Assembly (NCBI GenBank): GCA_050181835.1
Contig: JBFXCU010000020.1
Location: forward strand, 1 to 39,450
DNA length: 39,450 nt
Source of the DNA: CAILZL01 sp050181835
Lineage (GTDB): Bacteria; Pseudomonadota; Gammaproteobacteria; Steroidobacterales; Steroidobacteraceae
Direction of reading: 5' to 3'
Positions 1 through 8,378 of the stretch are shown here, in pieces. Every line of letters begins with the position of its first letter. Positions within the stretch are counted from its first letter, which is position 1. Under the pieces are notes generated by a model. It was not told the DNA's origin. It did no database searches and saw only the letters and a list, made by a program, of their open reading frames with translations. A program made the position numbers and the translations under genes.

Positions 1-96
1 CACTACATCGAACAGTTTTACAATCTGCGTCGTCGGCACTCGACGCTAGGCTATGTCAGTCCTGCTGAGTTCGAGAAGGCAGCCGGAATGTGCTGA
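1..96 (+). CDS. IS3-family transposase OrfB, C-terminal fragment
   Basis: Frame 1 is open from the first base to a TGA at 94-96 and gives 31 residues. These include FYNLRRRHSTLGYVSPAEFE, the typical C-terminus of the rve/DDE integrase domain of IS3 OrfB proteins; the arginine/histidine-rich NxxRRHSxLGY block followed by xPxxFE is diagnostic. The rest of the protein is upstream of the window. The product would catalyse transposition of the element ending at about 127. Only the tail is visible, so the IS subgroup cannot be named. Confidence 0.85.
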   Translation, partial: HYIEQFYNLRRRHSTLGYVSPAEFEKAAGMC

Positions 97-127
97 GGTA
101 AGTGTCAACGGAATCGGGATCAGGTCA
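1..127 (+). mobile_element. Right end of an IS3-family insertion sequence (partial)
   Basis: The window opens inside an IS3-family element. Bases 1-96 encode the transposase C-terminus, and 97-127 look like the right terminal repeat ending in TCA, the usual IS3-family 3' end. Immediately after it, at 128, dodecin-like coding begins without its start codon, which fixes the insertion point. The left end and the target duplication lie outside the window, so the exact boundary is inferred. Confidence 0.8.
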
Positions 128-325
128 GTTGCAAGAGTGACGGAAATTATCGCCGGATCGAAAAAGAGTTTTGATGATGCCTTTAAGTCAGGTATTGAGC
201 GTGCTAATAAGACTTTGAAAAACGTGAGTGGCGCGTGGATCAAAGATCAGAGCGCGGTGATCGTGAAAGGCAAAGTGACCGAATATCGGGTTACGATGAA
301 AGTGACCTTTGTACTTGCCGATTGA
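128..325 (+). pseudogene. Dodecin family protein, 5' end disrupted by the IS3 insertion
   Basis: Codons 128-322 encode about 65 residues that read as a nearly complete dodecin: VARVTEIIAGSKKSFDDA, then GIERANKTLKNV, GAWIKDQS and KGKVTEYRVTMKVTFVL. Dodecins are small (about 70 aa) cytoplasmic flavin-binding proteins that form dodecamers and sequester FMN or riboflavin. Normal members start with a Met one to three residues before the VxRVTE strand; here the IS3 end sits exactly there, so the native start codon and leader are gone. An in-frame ATG at 53, inside the transposase gene in another frame, would give a 90-residue fusion, and GTG at 137 would give a slightly shortened protein. Neither has a well-placed ribosome-binding site (an AGG lies only 2 nt before 53). 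The protein is therefore probably not made normally, although the core is intact. Confidence 0.75.
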
Positions 326-347
326 TGTCTGAGTATCCGCTGGGCTG

Positions 348-372
348 GGCGGCTACGTGACACGTAGTCGCC
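348..372. repeat. Near-perfect 25-nt palindrome between dodecin and M48 protease
   Basis: GGCG-g-CTACGTG-a-CACGTAG-t-CGCC: two 12-nt arms around a single central base, with one G·T pair. It lies 23 nt after the dodecin stop and about 70 nt before the protease start. There is no T-run after it, so a classical intrinsic terminator is unlikely; a protein-binding site or a hairpin in the dodecin transcript is possible. Confidence 0.7.
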
Positions 373-443
373 TCGTCCACCCCATAAAAATTGTCAGGAA
401 AGATTGGCCGAACGGGTTTGAACGGGTTAGTGAGGCTGCAAAC

Positions 444-2021
444 ATGATGCGACCGCAGATACGGTTCCTGTTACTGGGGGTGATGACGACGAGTTTGACC
501 GCTTGCGGTGTGAATCCAGTGACTGGTAAGCAGGAGTTGCAGTTTGTTTCTGAAGCAGCCGAGCTGCAAATCGGTGAGCAGAATTACGCGCCTACTCGGC
601 AGGGCGAAGGCGGCGATTTCGCGCTGGATCCCAGTCTGACTGCGTATGTAAATGAAGTGGGTCAGAAGCTTGCAGCAGTATCAGATCGCAAGCTGCCTTA
701 TGAATTTGTGGTGCTGAATAATTCGGTACCGAATGCTTGGGCGCTCCCCGGCGGCAAGATTGCGGTGAATCGCGGTTTGTTGACGGAGCTGAATAACGAG
801 GCCGAATTGGCCGCAGTGCTGAGTCATGAGATTGTTCATGCTGCTGCCCGTCATGGTGCCAAAGCACAGGAGCGCGGTACGTTGTTGCAGGCCGGCATGG
901 TGGCGGCGCAAATTGGGTTGGCGACCAGTAATGTCGATGGAAATTTAGGCAATCTCGCTATTCAAGGCGCGGGTGTCGGCGCGCAATTGGTACAGACCAA
1001 ATATGGTCGTGAACAAGAACTGGAGAGTGATCGTTATGGCATGGTGTACATGCAGCGTGCTGGTTATAACTTGAATGCGGCAGTGACGCTTCAGCAAACT
1101 TTTTTACGTTTGTCAGTCGCGCAAGGTCGCAATCAAAATTGGCTGGAAGGTTTGTTTGCTTCACATCCGCCTTCTGCTGAGCGGGTTGCCACCAATCAGG
1201 CTACTAGCACTGAATTGGGCGGTAGCGGTGGTGAGTTGGGTGTCGAGCGCTATGCGGTGAAGACCGCTGAGTTACGCAAGCTGAAACCAGCGTATGACAA
1301 GTACGATCAGGCGTTGGCAGCAGTCAATAAGAAAGACTTGGTTGGGGCGAAAAAACTAGCAGCTGAGGCGGCTCAGCTATTGCCGCCTGAGGCGCGCTTT
1401 GCGCAGTTGTTGGGTGATATTGCCATGTCGCAACAGCAACCCAAGGAGGCCGTTGCTGCCTATGAAAAAGCGATCGCGCTGGATGCTAACTATTTTGGAC
1501 CGTACCTAGGTGGAGGGATTGCTCAATTCAAACTGGGTGATAAGGCTAAAGCCGAAAAATGGCTGAAAAAAAGTGCCAGCCTGCTACCTACCGCGCCTGC
1601 CGCTTATTACCTTGGCAGCATCGCCAAAGATCGCGGCGATGTTGCCGGGGCAATGCAGCTGTATCAATCTGCATCGACCTCGCAAAGTGAGTATGGGCAG
1701 CTGGCGGTCGCTGAGTTTCAGCGCATGGATGTAGGGCAAAATCCCGGAAACTATATTGCAACCGCAGTACAGCAGGATGCTGCTGGGCGTGTGTTGTTTG
1801 CGCTGCAGAATCGTGCCCAACTTACCGTCACTAACCTTGAAGTCATACCCGTGTTGTTGGATAGCTTTGGCCGCGTGGTGCAGCAGGGGCAACGCCGATC
1901 ATTGCGGGTCACATTGCGGTCGGGCGAAACTATGGTCGTTGATTCCGGGCTGGGTGTGATGAGTGCGGAGCAGGTAGCACTGATGCGGGTTAGTGTCAGC
2001 TCTGTGCAACTGGTGCCTTGA
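444..2021 (+). CDS. M48-family zinc metalloprotease lipoprotein with TPR-like repeats (BepA/YfgC-like)
   Basis: About 525 residues from ATG 444, which follows a GTGAGG ribosome-binding site; the frame is open further upstream but without signal logic. The N-terminus is a lipoprotein signal (hydrophobic stretch ending LTAC, Cys about residue 21). Zinc motif HEIVH is at residues 128-132, and a downstream ELESDRYG supplies the third ligand Glu, both typical of M48 gluzincins. Residues about 280-430 contain helical repeats resembling TPRs (AVAAYEKAIALDANYFGPY), followed by a C-terminal beta-rich tail. BepA-type proteases act in the periplasm on stalled outer-membrane proteins and LptD; that role is inferred from family and architecture. 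It stands alone between the dodecin remnant and asd. Confidence 0.85.
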   Translation: MMRPQIRFLLLGVMTTSLTACGVNPVTGKQELQFVSEAAELQIGEQNYAPTRQGEGGDFALDPSLTAYVNEVGQKLAAVSDRKLPYEFVVLNNSVPNAWALPGGKIAVNRGLLTELNNEAELAAVLSHEIVHAAARHGAKAQERGTLLQAGMVAAQIGLATSNVDGNLGNLAIQGAGVGAQLVQTKYGREQELESDRYGMVYMQRAGYNLNAAVTLQQTFLRLSVAQGRNQNWLEGLFASHPPSAERVATNQATSTELGGSGGELGVERYAVKTAELRKLKPAYDKYDQALAAVNKKDLVGAKKLAAEAAQLLPPEARFAQLLGDIAMSQQQPKEAVAAYEKAIALDANYFGPYLGGGIAQFKLGDKAKAEKWLKKSASLLPTAPAAYYLGSIAKDRGDVAGAMQLYQSASTSQSEYGQLAVAEFQRMDVGQNPGNYIATAVQQDAAGRVLFALQNRAQLTVTNLEVIPVLLDSFGRVVQQGQRRSLRVTLRSGETMVVDSGLGVMSAEQVALMRVSVSSVQLVP

Positions 2022-2082
2022 TTGTCATTGCGTAAGTTACCCGATGCTTGAATAAGCCTCTGCTTTTCCGGTGCTGCTTATT

Positions 2083-2088
2083 TATACT
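2083..2088 (+). promoter_or_regulatory. Possible -10 box for asd
   Basis: TATACT lies 33 nt before the asd start. No convincing -35 is found at 16-18 nt spacing, so this is tentative. Confidence 0.3.
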
Positions 2089-2121
2089 GGGGTTCTATTT
2101 GGTTAACTGACGTGAATTGAA

Positions 2122-3249
2122 ATGGCACTTGTGGGCTTGGTGGGTTGGCGCGGTATGGTCGGTTCGGTGTTAATGCAGCGCATGCAGGAAGAGGGCGACT
2201 TCGAGCTGATTGAGCCGATGTTTTTCTCGACCTCCAATGCCAATGGTCAGGCACCTGCGATGGCTAAGAACGAAACCAAGTTGCAGGATGCCTACGATAT
2301 TGCGACGCTGAAGCGTTGCGACATCATTATCACTGCCCAAGGTGGCGACTACACCAGTAGGGTATTGCCACAGCTGCGTGTGGCTGGCTGGAAGGGTCAT
2401 TGGATTGACGCTGCATCGACGCTGCGCATGCAGGATGATGTCGTTATCGTCCTCGATCCGGTCAACTTGTCGGTAATCAACAAAGCGCTAGCTAAGGGTG
2501 GCAATCACTGGGTCGGCGGTAACTGCACGGTCAGCTGCATGCTGATGGGTGTTGGCGCACTGTACAAAGCAGGCTTGGTGGAGTGGATGAGTACGCAGAC
2601 TTATCAGGCGGCATCTGGAGGGGGCGCGCAGCATATGCGTGAGCTGCTCACTCAGTACGGCACACTTAATACGGAAGTACGGGCATTGCTGGATGATCCA
2701 CATAGCGCGATTCTGGAAATTGATCGGCGCGTGATTGCCAAGCAGCGTGGCCTCAGCCCCGAAGCGACGGCGAATTTCGGTGTGCCGTTGGGTGGGTCGC
2801 TGATTCCTTGGATTGACAAAGACTTGGGCAATGGTCAATCGAAAGAAGAATGGAAGGGCATGGCCGAGACCAACAAAATTCTCGGACAGGGTCCGGGCTT
2901 TGATTCAGCGGCGGTGCCGGTGGATGGGTTCTGCGTACGGATTGGCGCCATGCGCTGCCATAGTCAGGCGCTGACCTTCAAGTTAAAGCGTGATGTACCG
3001 GTAGCCGATATTGAAGCAATGATTGCCGCTGATAACCCATGGGTGAAGGTGGTGCCGAATACCCGTGAAGCCACTATTCGCGATCTCACGCCCGTGGCGG
3101 TTACCGGCACCATGAATATCCCGGTTGGACGCATTCGCAAGCTGGCCATGGGGCCAGAATACTTAGGTGCATTTACGGTCGGCGACCAACTGTTATGGGG
3201 GGCGGCTGAGCCGTTGCGACGCATGTTGAGGATTCTGTTGGCGGCTTGA
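2122..3249 (+). CDS. asd: Aspartate-semialdehyde dehydrogenase
   Basis: 375 residues, the usual length for the E. coli-type enzyme. It reduces beta-aspartyl phosphate to aspartate semialdehyde with NADPH, the branch point to lysine/diaminopimelate, threonine and methionine. The sequence starts with the NADP-binding GLVGWRGMVGSVLMQRM and has the catalytic cysteine in GGNCTVS at residue 135, the same number as in E. coli. AASGGGAQHMREL and the C-terminal GMNIPVGRIRKL-like segment are also family signatures. The start at 2122 puts the GxxGxxG loop at the extreme N-terminus as expected; the ribosome-binding site is weak. It is followed by a 281-nt regulatory gap before fimV. Confidence 0.97.
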   Translation: MALVGLVGWRGMVGSVLMQRMQEEGDFELIEPMFFSTSNANGQAPAMAKNETKLQDAYDIATLKRCDIIITAQGGDYTSRVLPQLRVAGWKGHWIDAASTLRMQDDVVIVLDPVNLSVINKALAKGGNHWVGGNCTVSCMLMGVGALYKAGLVEWMSTQTYQAASGGGAQHMRELLTQYGTLNTEVRALLDDPHSAILEIDRRVIAKQRGLSPEATANFGVPLGGSLIPWIDKDLGNGQSKEEWKGMAETNKILGQGPGFDSAAVPVDGFCVRIGAMRCHSQALTFKLKRDVPVADIEAMIAADNPWVKVVPNTREATIRDLTPVAVTGTMNIPVGRIRKLAMGPEYLGAFTVGDQLLWGAAEPLRRMLRILLAA

Positions 3250-3306
3250 TAATGGTGAGCCGCTGGCGTAATTACGCGCGTGGTCGCTGATATGCATCTC
3301 TACATA

Positions 3307-3328
3307 TCGAATTGCGTCGCAATTTCGA
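3307..3328. repeat. Inverted repeat downstream of asd
   Basis: AATTGCG-T-CGCAATT (3310-3324) is a perfect 7-bp inverted repeat around one base, extended by TCG/CGA with a one-base bulge. There is no T-run, so it is either a weak transcript hairpin at the asd 3' end or a binding site. Confidence 0.55.
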
Positions 3329-3392
3329 CGCTGAGTTGCAGAGTATTATTGTCACATTGTCTATGCTTGGTTCTTAATGACACCAGCGTCTG

Positions 3393-3413
3393 GTGGGTAT
3401 GATTCATACCCAC
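3393..3413. promoter_or_regulatory. Perfect 9-bp inverted repeat upstream of the fimV promoter (possible operator)
   Basis: GTGGGTATG-ATT-CATACCCAC, a perfect 9+3+9 inverted repeat ending 12 nt upstream of the predicted fimV -35 box. The position suits an activator or repressor site; no regulator can be named. Confidence 0.5.
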
Positions 3414-3425
3414 AGTGCTGAAATC

Positions 3426-3454
3426 TTGGTGAAAAATTACTTGTAGGCTATAGT
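3426..3454 (+). promoter_or_regulatory. Sigma-70-type promoter for fimV
   Basis: TTGGTG (3426-3431), a 17-nt spacer, then TATAGT (3449-3454), about 77 nt upstream of the fimV ATG. Box quality and spacing are good. Confidence 0.6.
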
Positions 3455-3530
3455 CGCCGACGTTAAGTCAAACGGCGCGGATGACTGGCCCGGTTGGCTA
3501 GAGATGGCGACTGTCGTTCTAGGAGAGCTG

Positions 3531-6431
3531 ATGAATAAGAATGCCTTGCGCTTCCTTGTAGCGAGCGCACTGCTGTCGCCAGCCACGCTATATGCGTTGG
3601 GTCTGGGTGAAATCCGGTTGAATTCGGCGCTAAACCAGCCCTTTGATGCTGATATCGAGGTGGTAAGTGCCACAGCGGATGAGCTGCTTGGTCTGAAAGT
3701 TGCGCTGGCCAGTGACGATACCTTCCGTCGTTATGGTTTGGATCGGCCCAACTTTCTGTCGAATTTTTCGTTGCGCGTGGACGATGCCAGTTCAGCGCGA
3801 CCGACTATCAAGGTGCGGTCAACCAGCGCAGTCAGCGAGCCTTTCCTGAATTTGCTGGTTGAAGTCAGCTGGTCGGGTGGCACTGTGTTGCGCGAATACA
3901 CGGTGTTACTGGATCCACCGGTGCTGGGTCCGGCAGCCACCAATCCACAGCCCGCGCAGGCTCCTCGTGCGAGTGCGGCGACCACTGCGCCAGCGGGAGC
4001 GATTGTACGTACGCAGCCAGCCTCTACCGAGGCTGGGAACACTTCTCAAACAACTACATCAGCGCGTCCGCAGGCTAGCCCTAGCGACAGTTACTCGGTT
4101 AAGGCGGGTGATTCGCTTTCCAAAATTGTCAGCGATCTCAATCAGGCTGGCAGCAGCAACGCCCAGCAAACCATGTTGGCCGTGTTTAGAGCCAACCCGC
4201 AGGCTTTTGCCGACAACGTAAATGTATTACGTGCCGGTAGCGTATTGCGTATTCCGACAGCAGCAGATATCGCCGCAATTTCCTCTGCGGAAGCGGCGGC
4301 TGAAATCGGCCGTCAGAACGGTATATGGCGCAATGCTGTTAGCCCAACACGTGATGCTCCGGCGGCCGAGCGCTTACGCTTGGTACCGGCTGAGCAGTCG
4401 GGAACGGTTGGTGTCGCCAACGCTGGTGCCGTCAGCGCACGCATCAGTTCTCTTGAAGCCGAATTGGCGGAAACCAAGCGCTTGCTGGATTTGAAGAATG
4501 CTGAGTTGGCGCGAATGCAGCAGCAGCTATCGTCGGGGCAACCAGTTGGGACGACGAGTGAGCCTGAGTCTGCTGCAACGGCAATCGATAGTGCCGTTGC
4601 CTCCAGTGACGCGTCGGTCACAGCAGCGCAGGCTGTTGAACCAACCCCACAGGCTGAATCAGTTCCTGCGGCAACCGTTGCGGACGCACAGAATGATAAT
4701 AGTCCGAGTTTATTGAGCCAAATTTCCAAGTACGGCTTGTGGATTATTTTGGGCGCTGTGGGTGTCATCTTTGCGCTGCTAGCGTTTTTTCGGCGTCGCC
4801 AACAGCAGCTGGATGCAGATAATTCAGCGGAAACTTTTACTGCCCGGGACTTTGAAGCGCATCTGTCGCGGCGTACCAATCAAGTGGTTGAGGAGCCGAC
4901 TGTTGAAGTGGACGAAGGTACGGGCCAGCATGAGGCACTCTTCGAGCCAGAAGCTGAAGCGGTTGATCCTGAGCCATCCAGCGCTGCGAGTATGGAAAAC
5001 ACGCTCAGCGGTGAGACGGCCTTTCATGTTGATCAGCAGGATGCACTGGCTGAAGCCGACTTTCATATGGCGTATGGTCTCTATGATCAAGCGGCGGATA
5101 TCGTCAAGCTGGCTATTGAACGTCAGCCGGAACGTCATGATCTCAAACTGAAGCTTGCCGAGATTTTCTTTGTCTGGGGCAATAAGGATTCTTTTGTCGA
5201 AGTGGCGCGTGAACTGTATGACGCACAGGGCCAAGCCGATGCGAGTGACTGGGACAAAGTGCTCATCATGGGCAAACAGATTTGTCCGGATGATCCACTG
5301 TTCGCTGGCGATCTTGCTGGATCAAGCTCTGCTGAAAGTGTAGATGTGAACTTGGAAGGTGGTGAGCATCACGTTGATATTGATTTGTATGACGCGCCAG
5401 AAGGTGATCGGTCGCGATCAGATCTGGACTTTGAACTGGGCAGCACTGCTGAACATCCCAAGATCGATGACACAGGACTGGATTTTCTGCTCGATGAACC
5501 GCAGCGTGGTGTTGAGGATGATGATACCCGTGAGATGGATGGTAACGTGCGGACGCAGGAAACCCCGACCATCGAATCGCCCACTCTGCCAGGTCGTGGT
5601 TCTGTAACCATTCGTGAAAAGCTGGATCAGCGGTTGTTTGAGAATACGCCGACCAATGCGGATCAAACCGCTGAATTGTCGCTTGATGAAATCGGTTTGA
5701 ATGTTGATGACTTGGATCAAGATGGCTTGAATGACGAACAACAGATCAGTGATGATGATCTGACGCGTATTGCCCTAGCGGATACCAGCCACGATATTAA
5801 CCAGACTAAAACCATGCTTGCCGCTCACATGAATGAGTTTGGTGAAGACGATAGGGAAAAGGTCGGCGATACCATTACTGTTGAAGAAATTGATCTTGAT
5901 GATGCTGAGAGCCTTCTTGGTCAGGATGTCAGCAGCACCGGTACGTTCCGTGCCACACAAAAGATAGATGTAGATTTCGAGCTGCATCCGACGGCTGATG
6001 ATACTGTTGAGCAGATTCAACCTGATGCAGAGCGAACGGGTTTGTTTCAAACGCCGTCTAATCTTGACGTGGATCTCGATCATTTGGCTGACCCACAGCG
6101 GCGCGGTGTTACTGGCGACACGACCAAACAAATGGGTCGCGGCTCCAGCGCAGCCGATGAGTTTTCCGAGGATGTGTTTGGTAATACTGACTTCGCTGAC
6201 GTTGCTGGTTTGGAGCCAACGAATCGCACTGAAGTGATTAATTCCGAACTGGACATGGGCGATATAGAACCGGCGACCATGAGTGAAGTGGGCACCAAGC
6301 TGGATCTGGCGCGAGCTTATATGGATATGGGTGATCCTGATGGTGCGCGCAGCATCTTGGATGAGGTGCTGGAAGAAGGTACTGCTGGTCAGAAACAGGA
6401 GGCACAGCGTCTGCTGTCATCAATTGGCTAA
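3531..6431 (+). CDS. fimV: FimV-like pilus assembly / polar hub protein
   Basis: 966 residues from ATG 3531, which has an AGGAGAG site 4 nt upstream; an in-frame ATG at 3504 lacks one. Order of parts: signal peptide ending near YALG; conserved FimV N-terminal domain (LGEIRLNSALNQPFDADIEV); LysM domain at about 188-240 (YSVKAGDSLSKIV to GSVLRIP), binding peptidoglycan; short coiled coil (SSLEAELAETKRLL); one membrane helix at about 401-420 followed by FRRRQQQ; then a long acidic cytoplasmic region with a TPR-like segment at about 510-560 and the conserved C-terminal FimV motif (TKLDLARAYMDMGDPDGAR) at about 921-960. In Pseudomonas, FimV supports type IV pilus secretin assembly, cyclic-AMP control and polar localisation; no pilus genes are nearby here. 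A terminator follows, and truA starts 85 nt later. Confidence 0.93.
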   Translation: MNKNALRFLVASALLSPATLYALGLGEIRLNSALNQPFDADIEVVSATADELLGLKVALASDDTFRRYGLDRPNFLSNFSLRVDDASSARPTIKVRSTSAVSEPFLNLLVEVSWSGGTVLREYTVLLDPPVLGPAATNPQPAQAPRASAATTAPAGAIVRTQPASTEAGNTSQTTTSARPQASPSDSYSVKAGDSLSKIVSDLNQAGSSNAQQTMLAVFRANPQAFADNVNVLRAGSVLRIPTAADIAAISSAEAAAEIGRQNGIWRNAVSPTRDAPAAERLRLVPAEQSGTVGVANAGAVSARISSLEAELAETKRLLDLKNAELARMQQQLSSGQPVGTTSEPESAATAIDSAVASSDASVTAAQAVEPTPQAESVPAATVADAQNDNSPSLLSQISKYGLWIILGAVGVIFALLAFFRRRQQQLDADNSAETFTARDFEAHLSRRTNQVVEEPTVEVDEGTGQHEALFEPEAEAVDPEPSSAASMENTLSGETAFHVDQQDALAEADFHMAYGLYDQAADIVKLAIERQPERHDLKLKLAEIFFVWGNKDSFVEVARELYDAQGQADASDWDKVLIMGKQICPDDPLFAGDLAGSSSAESVDVNLEGGEHHVDIDLYDAPEGDRSRSDLDFELGSTAEHPKIDDTGLDFLLDEPQRGVEDDDTREMDGNVRTQETPTIESPTLPGRGSVTIREKLDQRLFENTPTNADQTAELSLDEIGLNVDDLDQDGLNDEQQISDDDLTRIALADTSHDINQTKTMLAAHMNEFGEDDREKVGDTITVEEIDLDDAESLLGQDVSSTGTFRATQKIDVDFELHPTADDTVEQIQPDAERTGLFQTPSNLDVDLDHLADPQRRGVTGDTTKQMGRGSSAADEFSEDVFGNTDFADVAGLEPTNRTEVINSELDMGDIEPATMSEVGTKLDLARAYMDMGDPDGARSILDEVLEEGTAGQKQEAQRLLSSIG

Positions 6432-6456
6432 TCGTGACTGAATATGTGTTTGCGGA

Positions 6457-6490
6457 GGGAGCCGGTTTAGCCGCGCTCCCTTGTTTTTTG
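6457..6490 (+). terminator. Rho-independent terminator after fimV
   Basis: GGGAGC (6457-6462) pairs with GCTCCC (6475-6480), the stem continues as CGG/CCG with one bulged C, and the TTGTTTTTTG tract follows directly. It lies 26 nt after the fimV stop and should separate fimV from truA, at least partly. Confidence 0.8.
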
Positions 6491-6516
6491 TCCGCCTAGA
6501 AATTAATTGAAGTCGA

Positions 6517-7341
6517 ATGCCACGTATCGCTTTGGGTCTGGAATATGATGGCAGCGTGTTTGCTGGTTGGCAGTTACAGCGACACGCCACCGGTGTGCAG
6601 TCTGTGCTGCAGTCAGCCCTGTCATTGGTGGCCGATGAGCCAATTACGGTGATTGCTGCAGGTCGCACCGACGCAGGTGTGCATGCCACCATGCAAGTGG
6701 TGCATTTTGACACCCTTGCTAGTCGTACCGAACGCAGCTGGTGCCTCGGTGCCAATACTAATTTGCAGAATCACGTTTGTGTGCTGTGGGCACGTGAAGT
6801 TGACGGTGAGTTTCATGCGCGCTTTGGGGCTCTGTCGCGCAGCTATCGCTATGTGATTCTGAATCGCGTCCCGCGCCCTGCTGTGTTGAGTGAGCGTGTT
6901 TGTTGGGTGCGACAGCCACTTGATGCAGAGCGTATGCATCGGGCTGCACAACACTTGGTTGGTAGACATGATTTCAGTTCGTTTCGTGCTGCAGAGTGTC
7001 AGTCACCCACACCTATTCGCCATCTACAGCGTATTCAAGTCAGTCGCATTGGTGAATACGTGGTGATGGATGTCACAGCCAATGCTTTTTTACATCACAT
7101 GGTGCGTAATATCGCTGGGGTGTTGATTGCGGTGGGGCGCGGGATACAGGAAGAAATATGGCCGGCGCAGGTATTGCAAATACGTGACCGCGCGCAGGGT
7201 GGCGTTACGGCAGTGGCATCCGGCCTATATCTAGTTGGCGTGCAGTATCCGGATAATTTTGCTTTACCGAGCGTGGCAAATGGTTTGGGCTGGCCGCCGG
7301 GGCCGCTACTAGTCGAGGCTGACCTTGGCGGTCTTGCATAG
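6517..7341 (+). CDS. truA: tRNA pseudouridine synthase A
   Basis: 274 residues. TruA converts uridines 38-40 in the anticodon stem-loop of many tRNAs to pseudouridine. The N-terminal ALGLEYDGSVFAGWQLQ is typical, and the catalytic aspartate is D52 in GRTDAGVHA. Further signatures are the RSYRYVILNR block near residue 108, HDFSSFRAAECQS, and FLHHMVRNIAG in the C-terminal half. Length is normal. The start follows the fimV terminator closely with only a weak ribosome-binding site. In many relatives trpF-trpB-trpA follow truA; here accD follows after 92 nt. Confidence 0.96.
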   Translation: MPRIALGLEYDGSVFAGWQLQRHATGVQSVLQSALSLVADEPITVIAAGRTDAGVHATMQVVHFDTLASRTERSWCLGANTNLQNHVCVLWAREVDGEFHARFGALSRSYRYVILNRVPRPAVLSERVCWVRQPLDAERMHRAAQHLVGRHDFSSFRAAECQSPTPIRHLQRIQVSRIGEYVVMDVTANAFLHHMVRNIAGVLIAVGRGIQEEIWPAQVLQIRDRAQGGVTAVASGLYLVGVQYPDNFALPSVANGLGWPPGPLLVEADLGGLA

Positions 7342-7433
7342 TCCGTAGCTAAAAAGCAAGTCTTGCTCCAACGGGCACAAGCAGTGATCATCTGCGCCAT
7401 TATTGTTCAGAACTTATTGAAAGAGATCACGCC

Positions 7434-8306
7434 ATGACCTGGTTTGCCAAGATCCTGCCCTCGCGTATCAGTACCGAGCGGCGCACCCGTTCAGTTCCCG
7501 AAGGGTTGTGGATGAAGTGCGCTGCGTGCGATGCCATGCTGTATCGGGCTGAAGTAGAGCGGAATCTGCACGTGTGTCCTAAGTGCAGCCACCATATGCG
7601 TCTTGCGGCCAGAGTGCGTCTGTTTGATTTTCTTGATGCAGGTTCCGGTGTGGAACTGGCAGAGATGATCACGCCCGAAGACCCGATGAAGTTTCGTGAT
7701 ACCAAGAAATACAAAGATCGGCTGAGCGTGGCGCAAAAAACCACCGAAGAGGCCGATGCACTGATCGTGATGGCGGGTAAGTTGTTAACTCTGGATGTGG
7801 TGGCCTGCGCGTTTGAGTTCGAATTTCTCGGCGGCTCAATGGGGTCGGTGGTGGGCGAGCGGTTTGTACGCGCGGTTGATCATTGCTTACAGCACCAACA
7901 GCCGTTGATTTGTTTTTCTTCTAGTGGCGGTGCGCGCATGCAGGAGGCCATGTTTTCACTGATGCAGATGGCTAAGACCAGCGCTGCACTGGCAAAGTTG
8001 GCGCAAGCACGCTTACCGTTTATTTCCGTGTTGTGCGACCCCACCATGGGTGGTGTGTCGGCCAGTCTTGCCATGCTGGGAGACGTGAATATTGCCGAAC
8101 CGCGTGCCTTGATCGGCTTCGCGGGTCAGCGCGTCATCCAACAAACCGTGCGCGAGACCTTGCCTGAAGGGTTTCAGCGTAGTGAGTTCCTGTTGGAACA
8201 TGGTGCAGTCGATATGATTGTTGATCGCCGTGATATGCGTGAACGGATCGCGCAGCTGTTAGCAGCTTTAATGGGGCAGCCTGCACCGGTGACAGCAGCG
8301 AGTTGA
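7434..8306 (+). CDS. accD: Acetyl-CoA carboxylase carboxyltransferase subunit beta
   Basis: 290 residues. With AccA it forms the carboxyltransferase that moves the carboxyl group from biotin-BCCP to acetyl-CoA, making malonyl-CoA for fatty-acid synthesis. The N-terminal zinc ribbon has cysteines at 29, 32, 48 and 51 (CAAC and CPKC). The crotonase-fold core shows FLGGSMGSVVGE, FSSSGGARMQE, DPTMGGVSAS and GFAGQRVI, all standard AccD blocks. The N-terminus SVPEGLWMKC is the common form, supporting the ATG at 7434. Confidence 0.97.
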   Translation: MTWFAKILPSRISTERRTRSVPEGLWMKCAACDAMLYRAEVERNLHVCPKCSHHMRLAARVRLFDFLDAGSGVELAEMITPEDPMKFRDTKKYKDRLSVAQKTTEEADALIVMAGKLLTLDVVACAFEFEFLGGSMGSVVGERFVRAVDHCLQHQQPLICFSSSGGARMQEAMFSLMQMAKTSAALAKLAQARLPFISVLCDPTMGGVSASLAMLGDVNIAEPRALIGFAGQRVIQQTVRETLPEGFQRSEFLLEHGAVDMIVDRRDMRERIAQLLAALMGQPAPVTAAS

Positions 8307-8337
8307 CATTACTGACAGTAGTGCGGATTCATGCCAT

Positions 8338-8366
8338 AGACCGGTTGGATTGCCGGTCTGTTTGTT
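8338..8366 (+). terminator. Hairpin between accD and folC, terminator- or attenuator-like
   Basis: AGACCGG (8338-8344) pairs perfectly with CCGGTCT (8353-8359) around an 8-nt loop and is followed by GTTTGTT. The short, interrupted T-tract suggests partial termination before folC, which starts 13 nt later. Confidence 0.5.
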
Positions 8367-8378
8367 CCAGGAAAATCC

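Noticed and set aside
4313..4879. Long antisense frame within fimV (188 codons)
   Set aside because: Ser/Ala-rich shadow of the fimV linker; no start signals or family features.
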